From Cytobacillus massiliigabonensis (GTDB lineage: Bacteria > Bacillota > Bacilli > Bacillales > Cytobacillaceae): a DNA stretch of 64,000 nt. This document shows positions 33,026 through 42,169 of this stretch, in pieces. Position numbers and translations under genes: made by a program. The stretch is taken from the NCBI RefSeq assembly GCF_900199725.1, contig NZ_LT904904.1, positions 778,526-842,525 of the forward strand, written 5' to 3'. Every line of letters begins with the position of its first letter. Position 1 is the first letter of the stretch. Below the pieces are notes generated by a model that was not told the origin of the DNA, ran no database searches, and worked only from the letters and a program-made list of their open reading frames with translations.

Positions 33026-35053
33026 GTGAAACAAATCAGACTGGCAATTGATGTAGGCGGAACATTTACGGATGTATTTATTTTTGATGAAAACACGGGA
33101 CAAATTTCTGTTATGAAAACATCATCTACCCCATCGAACCCAGAACGCGGCATACTAGATGGGATTGAAAAGGCGCAATTAAAAGGGGAAAACATAAAGA
33201 TGTTCTCACATGGAACTACTGTTGGTACGAATGCATTAATAGAAAGGAAACTGCCTAAAACAGCATTAGTAACCACGAAAGGGTTTCGCGATGTACCGGA
33301 AATCCGCCGCGGAACAAAACTTGATTTATGGGATGCTTATGAGGATACGGCAAAACCATATATCAAGCGGCGTGATCGCTTTGAAGTAAATGAAAGAATT
33401 GATTATAACGGAAATGTAATGATTGACATTGAAGAGAAAGAGGTCCGTGAGCTTGCAAGGAAATTAAAAAGGCGGGGAACAGAGTCAATAGCTGTATGTT
33501 TTATCAATGCCTATGTCAATGGGGAAAATGAGCTGAAGGTAAAGGAGATTCTTCAGGATGAACTCCCGGACGTGTACATCTGTATTTCGAGTGAAGTGCT
33601 GCCGGAAATTTTTGAGCATGAACGAATGAGCACTACCATCATTAATGCTGTTTTAGGTCCGATTATAAGTAAATATATTTATACCTTAGAAGGGGAAATG
33701 GAGAAAAAGGGTTATAAGGACGATATTCTTGTTCTCCACTCTGGGGGCGGGGTAATGACGTCAAGCACCGTTCCTCGTTTTGCAGCAAGGGTTGCCAGCT
33801 CAGGAATTGCCGCAGGAGCAATAGCGAGTAAACATATTGCAAAACTATGTGGATTTAATCATGCAATTGGTCTTGATATGGGGGGAACGAGTACAGATAT
33901 CTCCTTAATGTATGATGGCGATATTAGAATTACGAAAGATTGGTATATCGAGTACGGATACCCAATTGGGTTTCCGAGTATTGAAATCTTGACCATCGGG
34001 GCTGGTGGGGGAAGTTTAGCTTGGAAGGATGATGGCGGTTCACTGCGGAATGGTCCGCAAAGTGCAGGTGCAACTCCTGGACCGGCATGTTATCAGGGCG
34101 GGGGAGAAGACCCAACGAACTCAGATGCAAATTTAGTTCTTGGCCGTCTTGGAGTAAATCTGTTAGATGGAAAAATGCAGCTTGATAAGGGAAAAGCAGT
34201 AGAGGCTGTTGAAAAGATTGCGAAAGAGTTTAATTATTCAACAGTTGAAGCGGCGAATGCAATTATCGAGGTTGCCAATGCAAACATGTGTGATGCCTTG
34301 CGCTTGATCTCTGTGAGACGAGGCTATGACCCTAGAGAATTCGCACTTGTTGCTTTTGGAGGGGCAGGTCCGTTACATGGGGCATATTTGGCAAAGGACA
34401 TGGGAATTCCAACAGTTATTGTTCCTCCCCACCCAGGAGTGGCGGCAGCAATGGGATGCTTACTTGTTGATGTACGCCATGACATTTCAAAAACATATGT
34501 TAAGGATTTTAAAGATGTGAATCTTGAAGAGTTGGAATTTGAGTTGTTAAAAATGGAAAGAGAGGCAAAGGATTTATTAGAGGAAGAGGGAGTGGCGAAA
34601 GAAAATTCAACACTTATGAGCTTTATTGATATGAGATATAGCGGCCAGTGGCGTTCATTAGCCATTCCAATTAATTTGAAAGCGCAATCATTAGAAGATG
34701 CACTAGAAGCCTTTCATCTGGAACATGAACGGGAATTTGCCTTTTCAGACCGTAAACAATCGGTGGAGATATATGGCTTGCGTTTAACGGCGCTCGGGAC
34801 CGTACCAAAGCCGGAGTTTCCAAAGCATATACCATCCGGAAGTCTTGAAGATGCCTTAAAAGAAATTAGAGAAGTATATTTTGATGATAAATTTATGGCT
34901 ACTAAAGTTTTTGATCGTGAGAGAATTCCAGTATTCTCAGAGATCCAAGGTCCAGCAATTGTGGATCAGCTTGATTCAACAACTGTGATACCGCCAGAAT
35001 TTACGGCATTTGTTGATGAGTACCGCAATTTAATTATCACATTAAATAAATAA
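33026..35053 (+). CDS. hyuA: Hydantoinase/oxoprolinase subunit A (HyuA family)
   Basis: The 675-residue protein has the ASKHA-fold ATP-binding motif IDVGGTFTDVFIFDE at the N-terminus, HGTTVGTNALIERK, a second phosphate motif GLDMGGTSTDISL, and GAGGGSLAW. These define the ATP-using A subunit of N-methylhydantoinase, 5-oxoprolinase and acetone or acetophenone carboxylase relatives. GTG 33026 follows AGGGGG. It forms an operon with hyuB, 18 bp on, and an NCS1 permease. The ring or ketone substrate is not predictable; a cyclic amide is likeliest given the permease. Confidence 0.92.
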   Translation: MKQIRLAIDVGGTFTDVFIFDENTGQISVMKTSSTPSNPERGILDGIEKAQLKGENIKMFSHGTTVGTNALIERKLPKTALVTTKGFRDVPEIRRGTKLDLWDAYEDTAKPYIKRRDRFEVNERIDYNGNVMIDIEEKEVRELARKLKRRGTESIAVCFINAYVNGENELKVKEILQDELPDVYICISSEVLPEIFEHERMSTTIINAVLGPIISKYIYTLEGEMEKKGYKDDILVLHSGGGVMTSSTVPRFAARVASSGIAAGAIASKHIAKLCGFNHAIGLDMGGTSTDISLMYDGDIRITKDWYIEYGYPIGFPSIEILTIGAGGGSLAWKDDGGSLRNGPQSAGATPGPACYQGGGEDPTNSDANLVLGRLGVNLLDGKMQLDKGKAVEAVEKIAKEFNYSTVEAANAIIEVANANMCDALRLISVRRGYDPREFALVAFGGAGPLHGAYLAKDMGIPTVIVPPHPGVAAAMGCLLVDVRHDISKTYVKDFKDVNLEELEFELLKMEREAKDLLEEEGVAKENSTLMSFIDMRYSGQWRSLAIPINLKAQSLEDALEAFHLEHEREFAFSDRKQSVEIYGLRLTALGTVPKPEFPKHIPSGSLEDALKEIREVYFDDKFMATKVFDRERIPVFSEIQGPAIVDQLDSTTVIPPEFTAFVDEYRNLIITLNK

Positions 35054-35071
35054 TAAAAGAGGTGAATGATT

Positions 35072-37051
35072 ATGAGTTTAAATCATTTTACAGAACAGGC
35101 ACAGGGAAACCAATTGGATCCAGTTACTTTTGAAGTATTGAAAAATGGTTTCGTCAACCTTGTTGACCAAATGGCTGAGCAAATCTTAAGAACTTGTTAT
35201 TCATTTGTTATTTATAATCGTGATTTTAGCTGTGCACTTTGTGATGCTGACGGAAATACGGTTATGCAAGGGACACAAGATATTTCTGTCCATGTAGGAA
35301 CGCTGCATTTAACAGCAAAAGCAGTTTTAGAGGATTTTCATGGGGACATCCATCCTGGAGATATTTTCTTAGTGAATGATCCATATCGGGGAGGGACACA
35401 TTTTAATGATACACGTGTTGTGTTGCCCGTATTTTATGAGGGTAAATTAATTGCCCTGATGCAAACAAATGGTCACTGGGCAGATATGGGCGGATCTACT
35501 CCAGGCTCTTTTGATATTACCGCAAGGGAACATTATGGAGAAGGGGTTAGGATTCCGCCTGTACGGATCTATAGCAAAGGGATTTTCTTAAAAGATGTTG
35601 TTAATGTCCTAGCATCCAATATGCGTGTTTCAGAAGAGAGAATAGGTGATTTACGCGCACAAGTAGAGGCAGCGAAGGTTGGTCAAACGCAGCTGCTAGA
35701 AATCGTAAATAAATATGGGATCGAAACAACACTCACTGCCTTTGATGAGGTTCAAAATTATGTAGAAAGGCTGGCTAAAGCCAAAATATCTTCTTTACCT
35801 AAAGGTACTTGGGAAACCGTTGATTATATTGACATGGATCCTGAAATTGGCGATGGTTTAATCCCTATCCATGTTAAAATGACAATTTCAGATGATGAAA
35901 TACTATATGATCTTGAAGGATCTCATCCATATATTAGCTGCTTTTTGAACTCAGGTTTCGGTGGTTCGTTGTCTGCGACTTATGCAGGTACGAAAACATT
36001 TTTTCCGGAAATCCCATTAAATTCAGGTTTTTATCGTGTAGTAAAAGTGAAGCTTCCAGAGAACTCCGTTGTGAATGCTCCTGCACCAATAGCTGTAACT
36101 GGTTTCTGTTCAGGAGCTTACGAAAAAATCATGAATGCTTGCTTCGAGCTATGGTCAAATATTATGCCAGAAAGAGCGATTGCCTGTTCCTTTAACCTGG
36201 AATACCTTTTAATCGGAGGCAATGATCAGAGAACAAATCGAAATAGTTATTTTATGTGGTATGACTGGATGGCAGGAGGGCATGGCGGCCGTAATGATCG
36301 TGATGGCGCAAACGCAACCTCTCCGGTATTTGGTGTCGGTTTAAGTGTACAGCCATGTGAAGGACAAGAAAGACTTTCACCTGTCATTACAACTAAACAT
36401 CAGATTATTACAGACTCTGCAGGACCAGGGAAATACCGAGGGGGTTGCGGTGTTGAAAAAGGCGGAGTTTTATCCAGTATAGGTAACTCTGTTATGTCTT
36501 ATTGCTGTGATCGTTCCCGTTCAGTCACATGGGGGATTTTTGGGGGACTCCCATCTTATCCACACGGAGCATGGCTTAACCCTGGTAAAGAGGATGAACA
36601 ATATTTAGGGGCTATTTTTTCAAATGTAAAAGTAAAAAGCGGTGATTCTTTCGTAAGACCTTCTGCAGGTGGCGGGGGATTAGGTGATCCATTAGAAAGG
36701 GAACCAGAGGCCATTTTGGAAGACGTAATTGATGAATATATTTCCATCGAAAGAGCAAAGAAAGACTATGGTGTTGTGATTGTAGAAATAGACCGAGATC
36801 TAGATTTATTTGAAGTGGATTTTGAAGCAACGGAAAAAGAGAGAGACTCAATAAGAAAACACAGGAAGCAGTGGTTAGATACAGATCCTCTCATTGTTCA
36901 AGAAATGTTCCAAAATAAAGTGATTGATAAATTAGATGTTATTCGCCAATATGGTGTGATTATGGACTATTCTACGAATAAAGCATTATTAAAATCTACT
37001 GAACAATTTCGAGAATCAATGAAGAAGCGTTCACTAGCCTATTGGATGTAA
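35072..37051 (+). CDS. hyuB: Hydantoinase/oxoprolinase subunit B (HyuB family)
   Basis: The 659-residue B subunit starts LDPVTFEVLKNGFVNLVDQMAEQILRT and contains ISVHVGTLH, GDIFLVNDPYRGGTHFND, QTNGHWADMGGSTPGS and a Gly-rich end SAGGGGLGDP. Candidate metal ligands lie in the NDPYRGGTH and NGHWAD blocks. It works with HyuA in ATP-dependent amide ring opening or carboxylation. AGAGGTGA favours ATG 35072 over ATG 35066. It has extra residues (about 560-659) after the Gly-rich end, as in acetophenone carboxylase-like members. Confidence 0.9.
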   Translation: MSLNHFTEQAQGNQLDPVTFEVLKNGFVNLVDQMAEQILRTCYSFVIYNRDFSCALCDADGNTVMQGTQDISVHVGTLHLTAKAVLEDFHGDIHPGDIFLVNDPYRGGTHFNDTRVVLPVFYEGKLIALMQTNGHWADMGGSTPGSFDITAREHYGEGVRIPPVRIYSKGIFLKDVVNVLASNMRVSEERIGDLRAQVEAAKVGQTQLLEIVNKYGIETTLTAFDEVQNYVERLAKAKISSLPKGTWETVDYIDMDPEIGDGLIPIHVKMTISDDEILYDLEGSHPYISCFLNSGFGGSLSATYAGTKTFFPEIPLNSGFYRVVKVKLPENSVVNAPAPIAVTGFCSGAYEKIMNACFELWSNIMPERAIACSFNLEYLLIGGNDQRTNRNSYFMWYDWMAGGHGGRNDRDGANATSPVFGVGLSVQPCEGQERLSPVITTKHQIITDSAGPGKYRGGCGVEKGGVLSSIGNSVMSYCCDRSRSVTWGIFGGLPSYPHGAWLNPGKEDEQYLGAIFSNVKVKSGDSFVRPSAGGGGLGDPLEREPEAILEDVIDEYISIERAKKDYGVVIVEIDRDLDLFEVDFEATEKERDSIRKHRKQWLDTDPLIVQEMFQNKVIDKLDVIRQYGVIMDYSTNKALLKSTEQFRESMKKRSLAYWM

Positions 37052-37117
37052 GTTCAAACAATAAGGGCAGCACGCCCTTATTGTAAAAAAACATATATGA
37101 GATAAGGGGTGGGATTT

Positions 37118-38536
37118 ATGGCTGAGATTTCTAAACCAACTGTCACAATGGATGATGACGGCATTAGTAAAGAGAAAAAGAAAGATGACTTTGCATTGGA
37201 AAAGGTTCCTTTAGAAGGAAGAACAATGGGTTGGAAGAGTATTACTAATGTTACTTTGGGTGTTGCAACCGCAATGCTATTTATTCAAATGGGCAGCTTG
37301 ATGGCAGTAAGCTTTGGTGCGGTCAATGCTTTGCTGGCAGAAATTTATGCAACTATTGTTGCAGGTGCATTAGGGATAGGAATTTGTTACTTCTCAGCCA
37401 AATCCGGATTAAATGTAAATCTCTTGGCAAGAGGTGGAGGTTTTGGTTATTTAGGGGCCTCCATAACGTCCCTTATTTACGCATTAAATTTTATTATGTA
37501 CTGTGCAATTGAAGGGGCAATTATGGCATTCGCTGTACATGAATATTTACCATTTATCCCTATTTGGCTTCTTATGGTTATATTTGGTTTGCTCGTCATT
37601 CCTTTAAACTGGTTTGGGATTAAGCAGTTAGATAAACTGCAAAAATGGTCTATGCCAATTTTTATTGTTCTGTTAGCTGCTGCATTTATTTTAGCTCTAA
37701 AAATGACACCGAAATTTGTTGGCAGTGTATGGACGTATTTACCTGAAGGTGCCCAAGTTGGCGGAGCAGGTCTCCTTGCATGTATTGGAATCATGAATGG
37801 TTTGGTTGGCATCATGGCACTGCTTGTGTCGGACTATGCGAGATTTATAAAAAAGGAAGAATTTAAAATAGGTGTATTTGCAGTTGGATTTATCCCTCAA
37901 CTCGTATGTTTCCTAATAATGGGGATTATCGGAATTTGGTTTGGTGTTCGGATGGCAGAGGAGAATCCAGGAGTTTTCTTTGTACAAATTTTAGGGGTTG
38001 GAGGAGCTTTATTCACGATTTTAACCCAACTAAGGATTAATATTACTAATTTATATAGTGGATCATTATCATTAGCTAATTTCTTTGAAAATATATTTAA
38101 GTTTAAACCTGGAAGACCATTTTGGGTAGTGTTTACATCTATTGCTGCGATTGTATTAATGCTTGGTGGAGTAATGGATCATTTAGGTAGTTTATTGACC
38201 TTTCAGGGAGTATTTCTGCTTTCGTGGGGTGCAATTTTAGTTTGTGATGCTCTTGTCGTTAAGAGGCTCTTGAAAATTGGCCCAAATTATTTTGAACATC
38301 GTCAAGAATATTTATATGCATGGAATCCTGTTGGTGTCGTTTCTTTAATTATTTCAAGCGTTGTGGGCTCAATTGCCGCATTTGGCTATTTAGGCGCTTT
38401 TTTACAAAATGTAGCTGCATTTTTCGCAGCAATCTTAGCATTTGTGCTGACTATTGTATTAGCTGTTGCTACAAAAGGAAAATATTATAGTAAAAAAGAA
38501 GCGAATGATGTTCCAGCAAATGAATTTATTGTTTGA
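37118..38536 (+). CDS. NCS1 family nucleobase/hydantoin-type permease
   Basis: The 472-residue permease has twelve helices and NCS1 features: LEGRTMGWKSITNVTLGVATAM, ARGGGFGYLGASITSLIYALNF and a regular helix pattern to the C-terminus. NCS1 transporters carry cytosine, purines, allantoin, hydantoins or thiamine precursors with protons or sodium. ATG 37118 follows AAGGGGTGG; an in-frame GTG overlaps it. Being last in the hyuA-hyuB operon, it probably imports the hydrolase substrate. This subgroup resembles the cytosine/CodB-like branch. Confidence 0.9.
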   Translation: MAEISKPTVTMDDDGISKEKKKDDFALEKVPLEGRTMGWKSITNVTLGVATAMLFIQMGSLMAVSFGAVNALLAEIYATIVAGALGIGICYFSAKSGLNVNLLARGGGFGYLGASITSLIYALNFIMYCAIEGAIMAFAVHEYLPFIPIWLLMVIFGLLVIPLNWFGIKQLDKLQKWSMPIFIVLLAAAFILALKMTPKFVGSVWTYLPEGAQVGGAGLLACIGIMNGLVGIMALLVSDYARFIKKEEFKIGVFAVGFIPQLVCFLIMGIIGIWFGVRMAEENPGVFFVQILGVGGALFTILTQLRINITNLYSGSLSLANFFENIFKFKPGRPFWVVFTSIAAIVLMLGGVMDHLGSLLTFQGVFLLSWGAILVCDALVVKRLLKIGPNYFEHRQEYLYAWNPVGVVSLIISSVVGSIAAFGYLGAFLQNVAAFFAAILAFVLTIVLAVATKGKYYSKKEANDVPANEFIV

Positions 38537-38580
38537 ATAAACTAGAACAGTAAACTAAAAGTCAGAATACCATACTATGT

Positions 38581-38620
38581 TGAAGTGCGCCGCTGCCTCT
38601 ACTAGCAGCGGCGCACTTCA
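38581..38620. terminator. Strong GC-rich hairpin between convergent genes
   Basis: TGAAGTGCGCCGCTGC (38581-38596) and its exact inverse (38605-38620) form a 16-bp stem with an 8-nt loop. It separates the NCS1 gene from the response regulator gene. No long T-run follows on either side, so it may act as a mixed terminator or RNA end stabiliser. Confidence 0.75.
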
Positions 38621-38652
38621 TTCGTCGAGTTACTTTATCAACTTGGCATGTG

Positions 38653-39330
38653 TTATACTTTCCCCGCCCATTTATATCCGACACCCCAAACGGTTTGCAG
38701 ATGATGATCAGCAGGAAATCCGGCTTTGCGAAGTTTTTCTCGTAAATTTCGGACGTGAGAATCTATTGTACGATCCTCTGTTGAAACTTCATATCCCCAA
38801 ATAGAGGTAATTAAATGCTCCCTCGTAAAAACCTTGTTTTGGTTTGTTAGAAATAAGCCCATCATTCCAAATTCCTTAGGTGTTAATAATATCTCCACCC
38901 CATTGTACAGGAGTTCATAGGAGTTTTGATCAAGAAAGAGGCCGCGAAATGAAAGTCTTCCCGTTTCACTTTTTTGTCTCCTTAAAACGGCTTCAATCCT
39001 TGCGATCAGCTCTTCTTCGTCAAAAGGTTTAGAAATATAGTCATCCGCCCCATATTTTAATCCTTTTACTATATCCGATTTATCACTCATAGCTGTCAGC
39101 ATAATAATAGGCGTGTCCCACGTTTGTCTAATTTTCTTACATGCTTCTAATCCATTCATGTCAGGCATCATAATGTCTAAAAGAATTAAATCAGCCGGAT
39201 GTGCTTCTAAATAGGTAATTGCCTCACGGGCAGATTGTTTTTTAATACAATGATACCCAATAGGCGATAAGTATAAAGATAATAAATCAAGCATCATTGA
39301 TTCATCATCGACGAGCAAAAGCGTCTTCAT
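38653..39330 (-). CDS. OmpR-family response regulator
   Basis: The 225-residue regulator has receiver residues DD8-9, phosphoacceptor Asp52 (LLDIMMPDMNG), Thr in MLTAMS and Lys in SKPF. Its winged helix ends VWGVGYKWAGK. It lies after the kinase gene and overlaps it by four bases (ATGA). Most OmpR systems place the regulator first, so the order is reversed here. No target is obvious; neighbours are the hydantoinase and germination operons. Confidence 0.92.
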   Translation of the reverse strand: MKTLLLVDDESMMLDLLSLYLSPIGYHCIKKQSAREAITYLEAHPADLILLDIMMPDMNGLEACKKIRQTWDTPIIMLTAMSDKSDIVKGLKYGADDYISKPFDEEELIARIEAVLRRQKSETGRLSFRGLFLDQNSYELLYNGVEILLTPKEFGMMGLFLTNQNKVFTREHLITSIWGYEVSTEDRTIDSHVRNLREKLRKAGFPADHHLQTVWGVGYKWAGKV

Positions 39331-40712
39331 CGTTTCATTTCTCCTTTAAAGATTAATTCAACCTTGGTTCCTGCATGTTCTTTGCTTTTCACATGTATTT
39401 CCGCTCCATGCGCGTGAACAAGTTCTTTTACAATCGCCAGTCCCAGTCCAGTGCCCCCTAAAGAGCGTGTTCTTGATTTCTCGACCCGGTAAAAACGATT
39501 AAAGATGAGTGGAATCTCCTTCTCTGGTATTCCTTTTCCGTTATCTTGGAGGGAAATATGAACCGATTTTTTATGTTGCCAAGCTTTCAGTTTTATGTCT
39601 GCTCCTGCTGGAGAATACTTAATGGAATTGTCCAGCAAGTTGAGTATTATCTGTTCAAGTCGCAATGGATCTGCTTGAATAAATATATTTTGCGGGCATT
39701 GCAGTTCAAAATTTATTCTTTTCTCTTGAAAAGCAAGGGATAGCTTCTGTTCCATTTTTGTAAAGAACGGCTTTAAATCGATCCAATCCTTTTGGATGGC
39801 AAATGAATTTTGGTCAATTTTTGCTAGATCAAATAGTTCTTTGATTAATACAGATAATCGATTGGTCTCTTCCACAATAATATTTAAATATTTTTCTCTT
39901 TCATCGTCAGGGAGTTTCCGTTTATGAACAATATCTGCATATCCCTTGATATATGTTAAAGGTGTTCTTAGTTCATGGGAAATACTAGCCAAGAATTCAT
40001 TTCTTTCTTGTTTTAAATAGTTCAAATCTCTACCTAATAGTTCAATGGATTTTGCTAATTCCCCTAGCTCATCATCAGAAGCAATAGGCAAGGAGACTGA
40101 AAACTGACCTTTACTCATTTGTGTCGTGGCTTCTTTCATTTTTATAAGCGGCTTTGTAATTCCTTTTGAAAGAAAGATGATAATAATAATGGTCAGACAT
40201 ACGGAAATCCATCCAGCTAAAAGAAAGTGCTCATTTAGTCCTTGAATGAGTGAATGTACAGATGCCGTATTTTCAAACATAAAGACATAGCCTTTTAGCT
40301 GTCCGTTGATTTCTACAGGACTAATGGTGGCAATATAAGGTTCATCTTTCCAGTTGTCTTCAACGATTTGCCCCTCAGATGTGATTGGGGAATCTGGTAT
40401 CTTCAAGTATTTTTTTAATGGTGCAATTTCAGATGAAGAATCGAGCACCTTCCCATTTTTATCAGTGATAATTACATCTGTCAGTGATTCAGATTCCATT
40501 AAAACAACGTGATTAATGGTTTCTTTATCGAAATGCTTTTCAAGGATGGCTCTATGTGAATTTCCCCTTGCCTGCAAGGCTTTAAGCTCTTCTTCCACTC
40601 TAGAATCAGCAATCCCCATATGCAAAAAGAAAAACATGAAAGTTATTAAGCCAAATATAATCAAGAAAAACAATATCCCGAGCTTTACAGAGAGCTTTTT
40701 CAATTTACTCAC
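39327..40712 (-). CDS. Sensor histidine kinase with HAMP domain
   Basis: The 461-residue kinase has membrane helices at about 10-32 and 163-183, an extracytoplasmic sensor of about 130 residues between them, a HAMP domain (184-236), the H-box ISHELRTPLTYIKGY with His246, and an ATPase domain with NLLDNSIKYS, DNGKGIP and GGTGLGLAIVKEL. The sensor resembles a PAS/dCache-like fold (TDVIITDKNGKVLDSS). The GTG start lies in AGGTGAG, so the ribosome site is poorly spaced and the start could be a nearby codon. It is paired with the overlapping regulator. Confidence 0.9.
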   Translation of the reverse strand: MSKLKKLSVKLGILFFLIIFGLITFMFFFLHMGIADSRVEEELKALQARGNSHRAILEKHFDKETINHVVLMESESLTDVIITDKNGKVLDSSSEIAPLKKYLKIPDSPITSEGQIVEDNWKDEPYIATISPVEINGQLKGYVFMFENTASVHSLIQGLNEHFLLAGWISVCLTIIIIIFLSKGITKPLIKMKEATTQMSKGQFSVSLPIASDDELGELAKSIELLGRDLNYLKQERNEFLASISHELRTPLTYIKGYADIVHKRKLPDDEREKYLNIIVEETNRLSVLIKELFDLAKIDQNSFAIQKDWIDLKPFFTKMEQKLSLAFQEKRINFELQCPQNIFIQADPLRLEQIILNLLDNSIKYSPAGADIKLKAWQHKKSVHISLQDNGKGIPEKEIPLIFNRFYRVEKSRTRSLGGTGLGLAIVKELVHAHGAEIHVKSKEHAGTKVELIFKGEMKR

Positions 40713-41017
40713 CTAATTTCAATCAATTACTATTATTTTACTCTAAATGTGTGAAGAATTTATGCAGGGAAAAGCTTACTTGCGGTTTGTGCATAATTTC
40801 TGCATATATATAAATGAAGCGAATATGTAAGTACTTGGTTCGGAAACAGTTATTTCAAAGGAAGTGGAATCAAGTTTAAAAGATTTTGGAGTGTATACAG
40901 ATAGGGGTCAGCTGTCGGGTGTCAGATGCTGGAAATTACTTCTTCAGACGGCGGAGGATATGGGGGACACTAACGATCATATAAATTCTCTTGGCGCATT
41001 CCTTAGGGAATGCGCCT
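40713..41017 (+). other. 305-bp intergenic region with an orphan terminator
   Basis: The left part holds the kinase gene's upstream region. The right part, about 40860-41016, reads toward a plus-strand terminator although no gene on that strand precedes it. An open frame from GTG 40864 runs through the terminator and ends inside the ger operon, so it is not believable as protein. A short RNA of about 150 nt is possible but unsupported by a clear promoter. GGGGGACACTAACGATC near 40960 may be repeat debris. Confidence 0.4.
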
Positions 41018-41022
41018 TTATT
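40993..41022 (+). terminator. Orphan plus-strand terminator
   Basis: GGCGCATTCC and GGAATGCGCC form a perfect 10-bp stem with a TTAG loop, followed by TTTATT. It sits just past the end of the germination operon, which runs the other way and lacks a T-run after this hairpin. Confidence 0.65.
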
Positions 41023-42130
41023 CGTACCCCCGTAATTTTATTGATTCTAAATTTTTTAATTTTCTTTTTATCAAAACCACCAGTAATAACATTAATGGAA
41101 TAATTGTCTGCATGATTGGAAATAGGAGTGGGAAAACAGCTATATCTAAATGACTGTTAACCATTAAATTTGGCACAGCCCAAAAGCTCACTTCCACTAT
41201 TAAAATGCCAAGCGGCCAAACAAGGGGTTTATAATCTGATAAGTTTAACCATTGTGCAGCTGTTAAAATTGTAACATAGTAGAAAACAGTTGTTTTTATA
41301 AAAGTCCCTAATATCCATAACGCAATAATTATCGGATCGATATTTTCAATATAGTCACCAAGGTTTACTAGCTGTGTCGCTGACAAAAAAGGATAAACAT
41401 AGAACTCAGTGTTCTGATCCAATATGAACAGAACAGTAAGGTTTATTATGATAAAAGTGACTAATACCATAAGGATCGTTATGATTCCCCACCTCATTCC
41501 TTTTCTTGAATCTGACAAAGAGGGGAGAAGAAATATCATGATGAAAAACTCGCCAAACCATATTTGAGGAACAATCGCTCCTTTTAATGATGGCAGGAGT
41601 CCATTTTCCAATACTGGCAAGAGATTATTAGGTTCTAGCTGGGGAATTAACAAGAAAATAATTATAAATACTGAAAAGACAAAGATAGGAAAAAAGAATT
41701 GAGCAACTCTACCAATCACTTCAATTCCAGCAATGACTGTAAATGCTGAAAGAATAAGCATGGTAATCATGATGACACTTACAGGCGTTTTTGCAAAGAA
41801 TATCTTTATGAATTCTGCATATGTTCTCGTGATTTGTCCGGTTGCAACAAGGAAGAAGATAAAGTATAGAAGACCGAGAAACTTTGTTGTGAGTTTACCA
41901 ATTGTCTGTTCGCAGATTTGAAAGAATGTTTGCTGCGGGAAACGTTTAGACAGATGAATGATAATAATAATCGTAAGAAAACCAACAATTGAAGCCCAGA
42001 TGGGAGAAAGCCATAAATCTTGCTTTGCATATTTAGCTGTAATTGAAGGAACTGTTAGAATCGCTGTTGCGATAATTGATAAATACATCATCATTCCCAT
42101 TTGCATGGAGGAAATTCTCCCTTTGTCCAT
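41018..42130 (-). CDS. GerAB-family germinant receptor permease subunit (intact copy)
   Basis: The 370-residue B subunit has ten membrane helices and the APC-like fold of GerAB proteins, with MDKGRISSMQMGMMMYLSIIATAILTVPS at the N-terminus and IDPIIIALWILGTFIKTTVFYY later. B subunits bind the germinant in spore inner membranes. It is the last gene of the operon and lies directly after a paralogous B gene that carries a nonsense codon. The intact copy may carry the receptor's function alone. Confidence 0.9.
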   Translation of the reverse strand: MDKGRISSMQMGMMMYLSIIATAILTVPSITAKYAKQDLWLSPIWASIVGFLTIIIIIHLSKRFPQQTFFQICEQTIGKLTTKFLGLLYFIFFLVATGQITRTYAEFIKIFFAKTPVSVIMITMLILSAFTVIAGIEVIGRVAQFFFPIFVFSVFIIIFLLIPQLEPNNLLPVLENGLLPSLKGAIVPQIWFGEFFIMIFLLPSLSDSRKGMRWGIITILMVLVTFIIINLTVLFILDQNTEFYVYPFLSATQLVNLGDYIENIDPIIIALWILGTFIKTTVFYYVTILTAAQWLNLSDYKPLVWPLGILIVEVSFWAVPNLMVNSHLDIAVFPLLFPIMQTIIPLMLLLVVLIKRKLKNLESIKLRGYE

Positions 42131-42169
42131 TCATTCCACTTCTTTCAGTTGTATATTAAGATTGAAAAA

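Noticed and set aside
9629-38536. Integrative element or island borders
   Set aside because: No integrase, tRNA edge or paired direct repeats were seen; the accessory look rests on gene content only.
40864-41103. 79-residue plus-strand protein
   Set aside because: It runs through a terminator and into the antisense of a germination gene, has a poor start and no recognisable domain.
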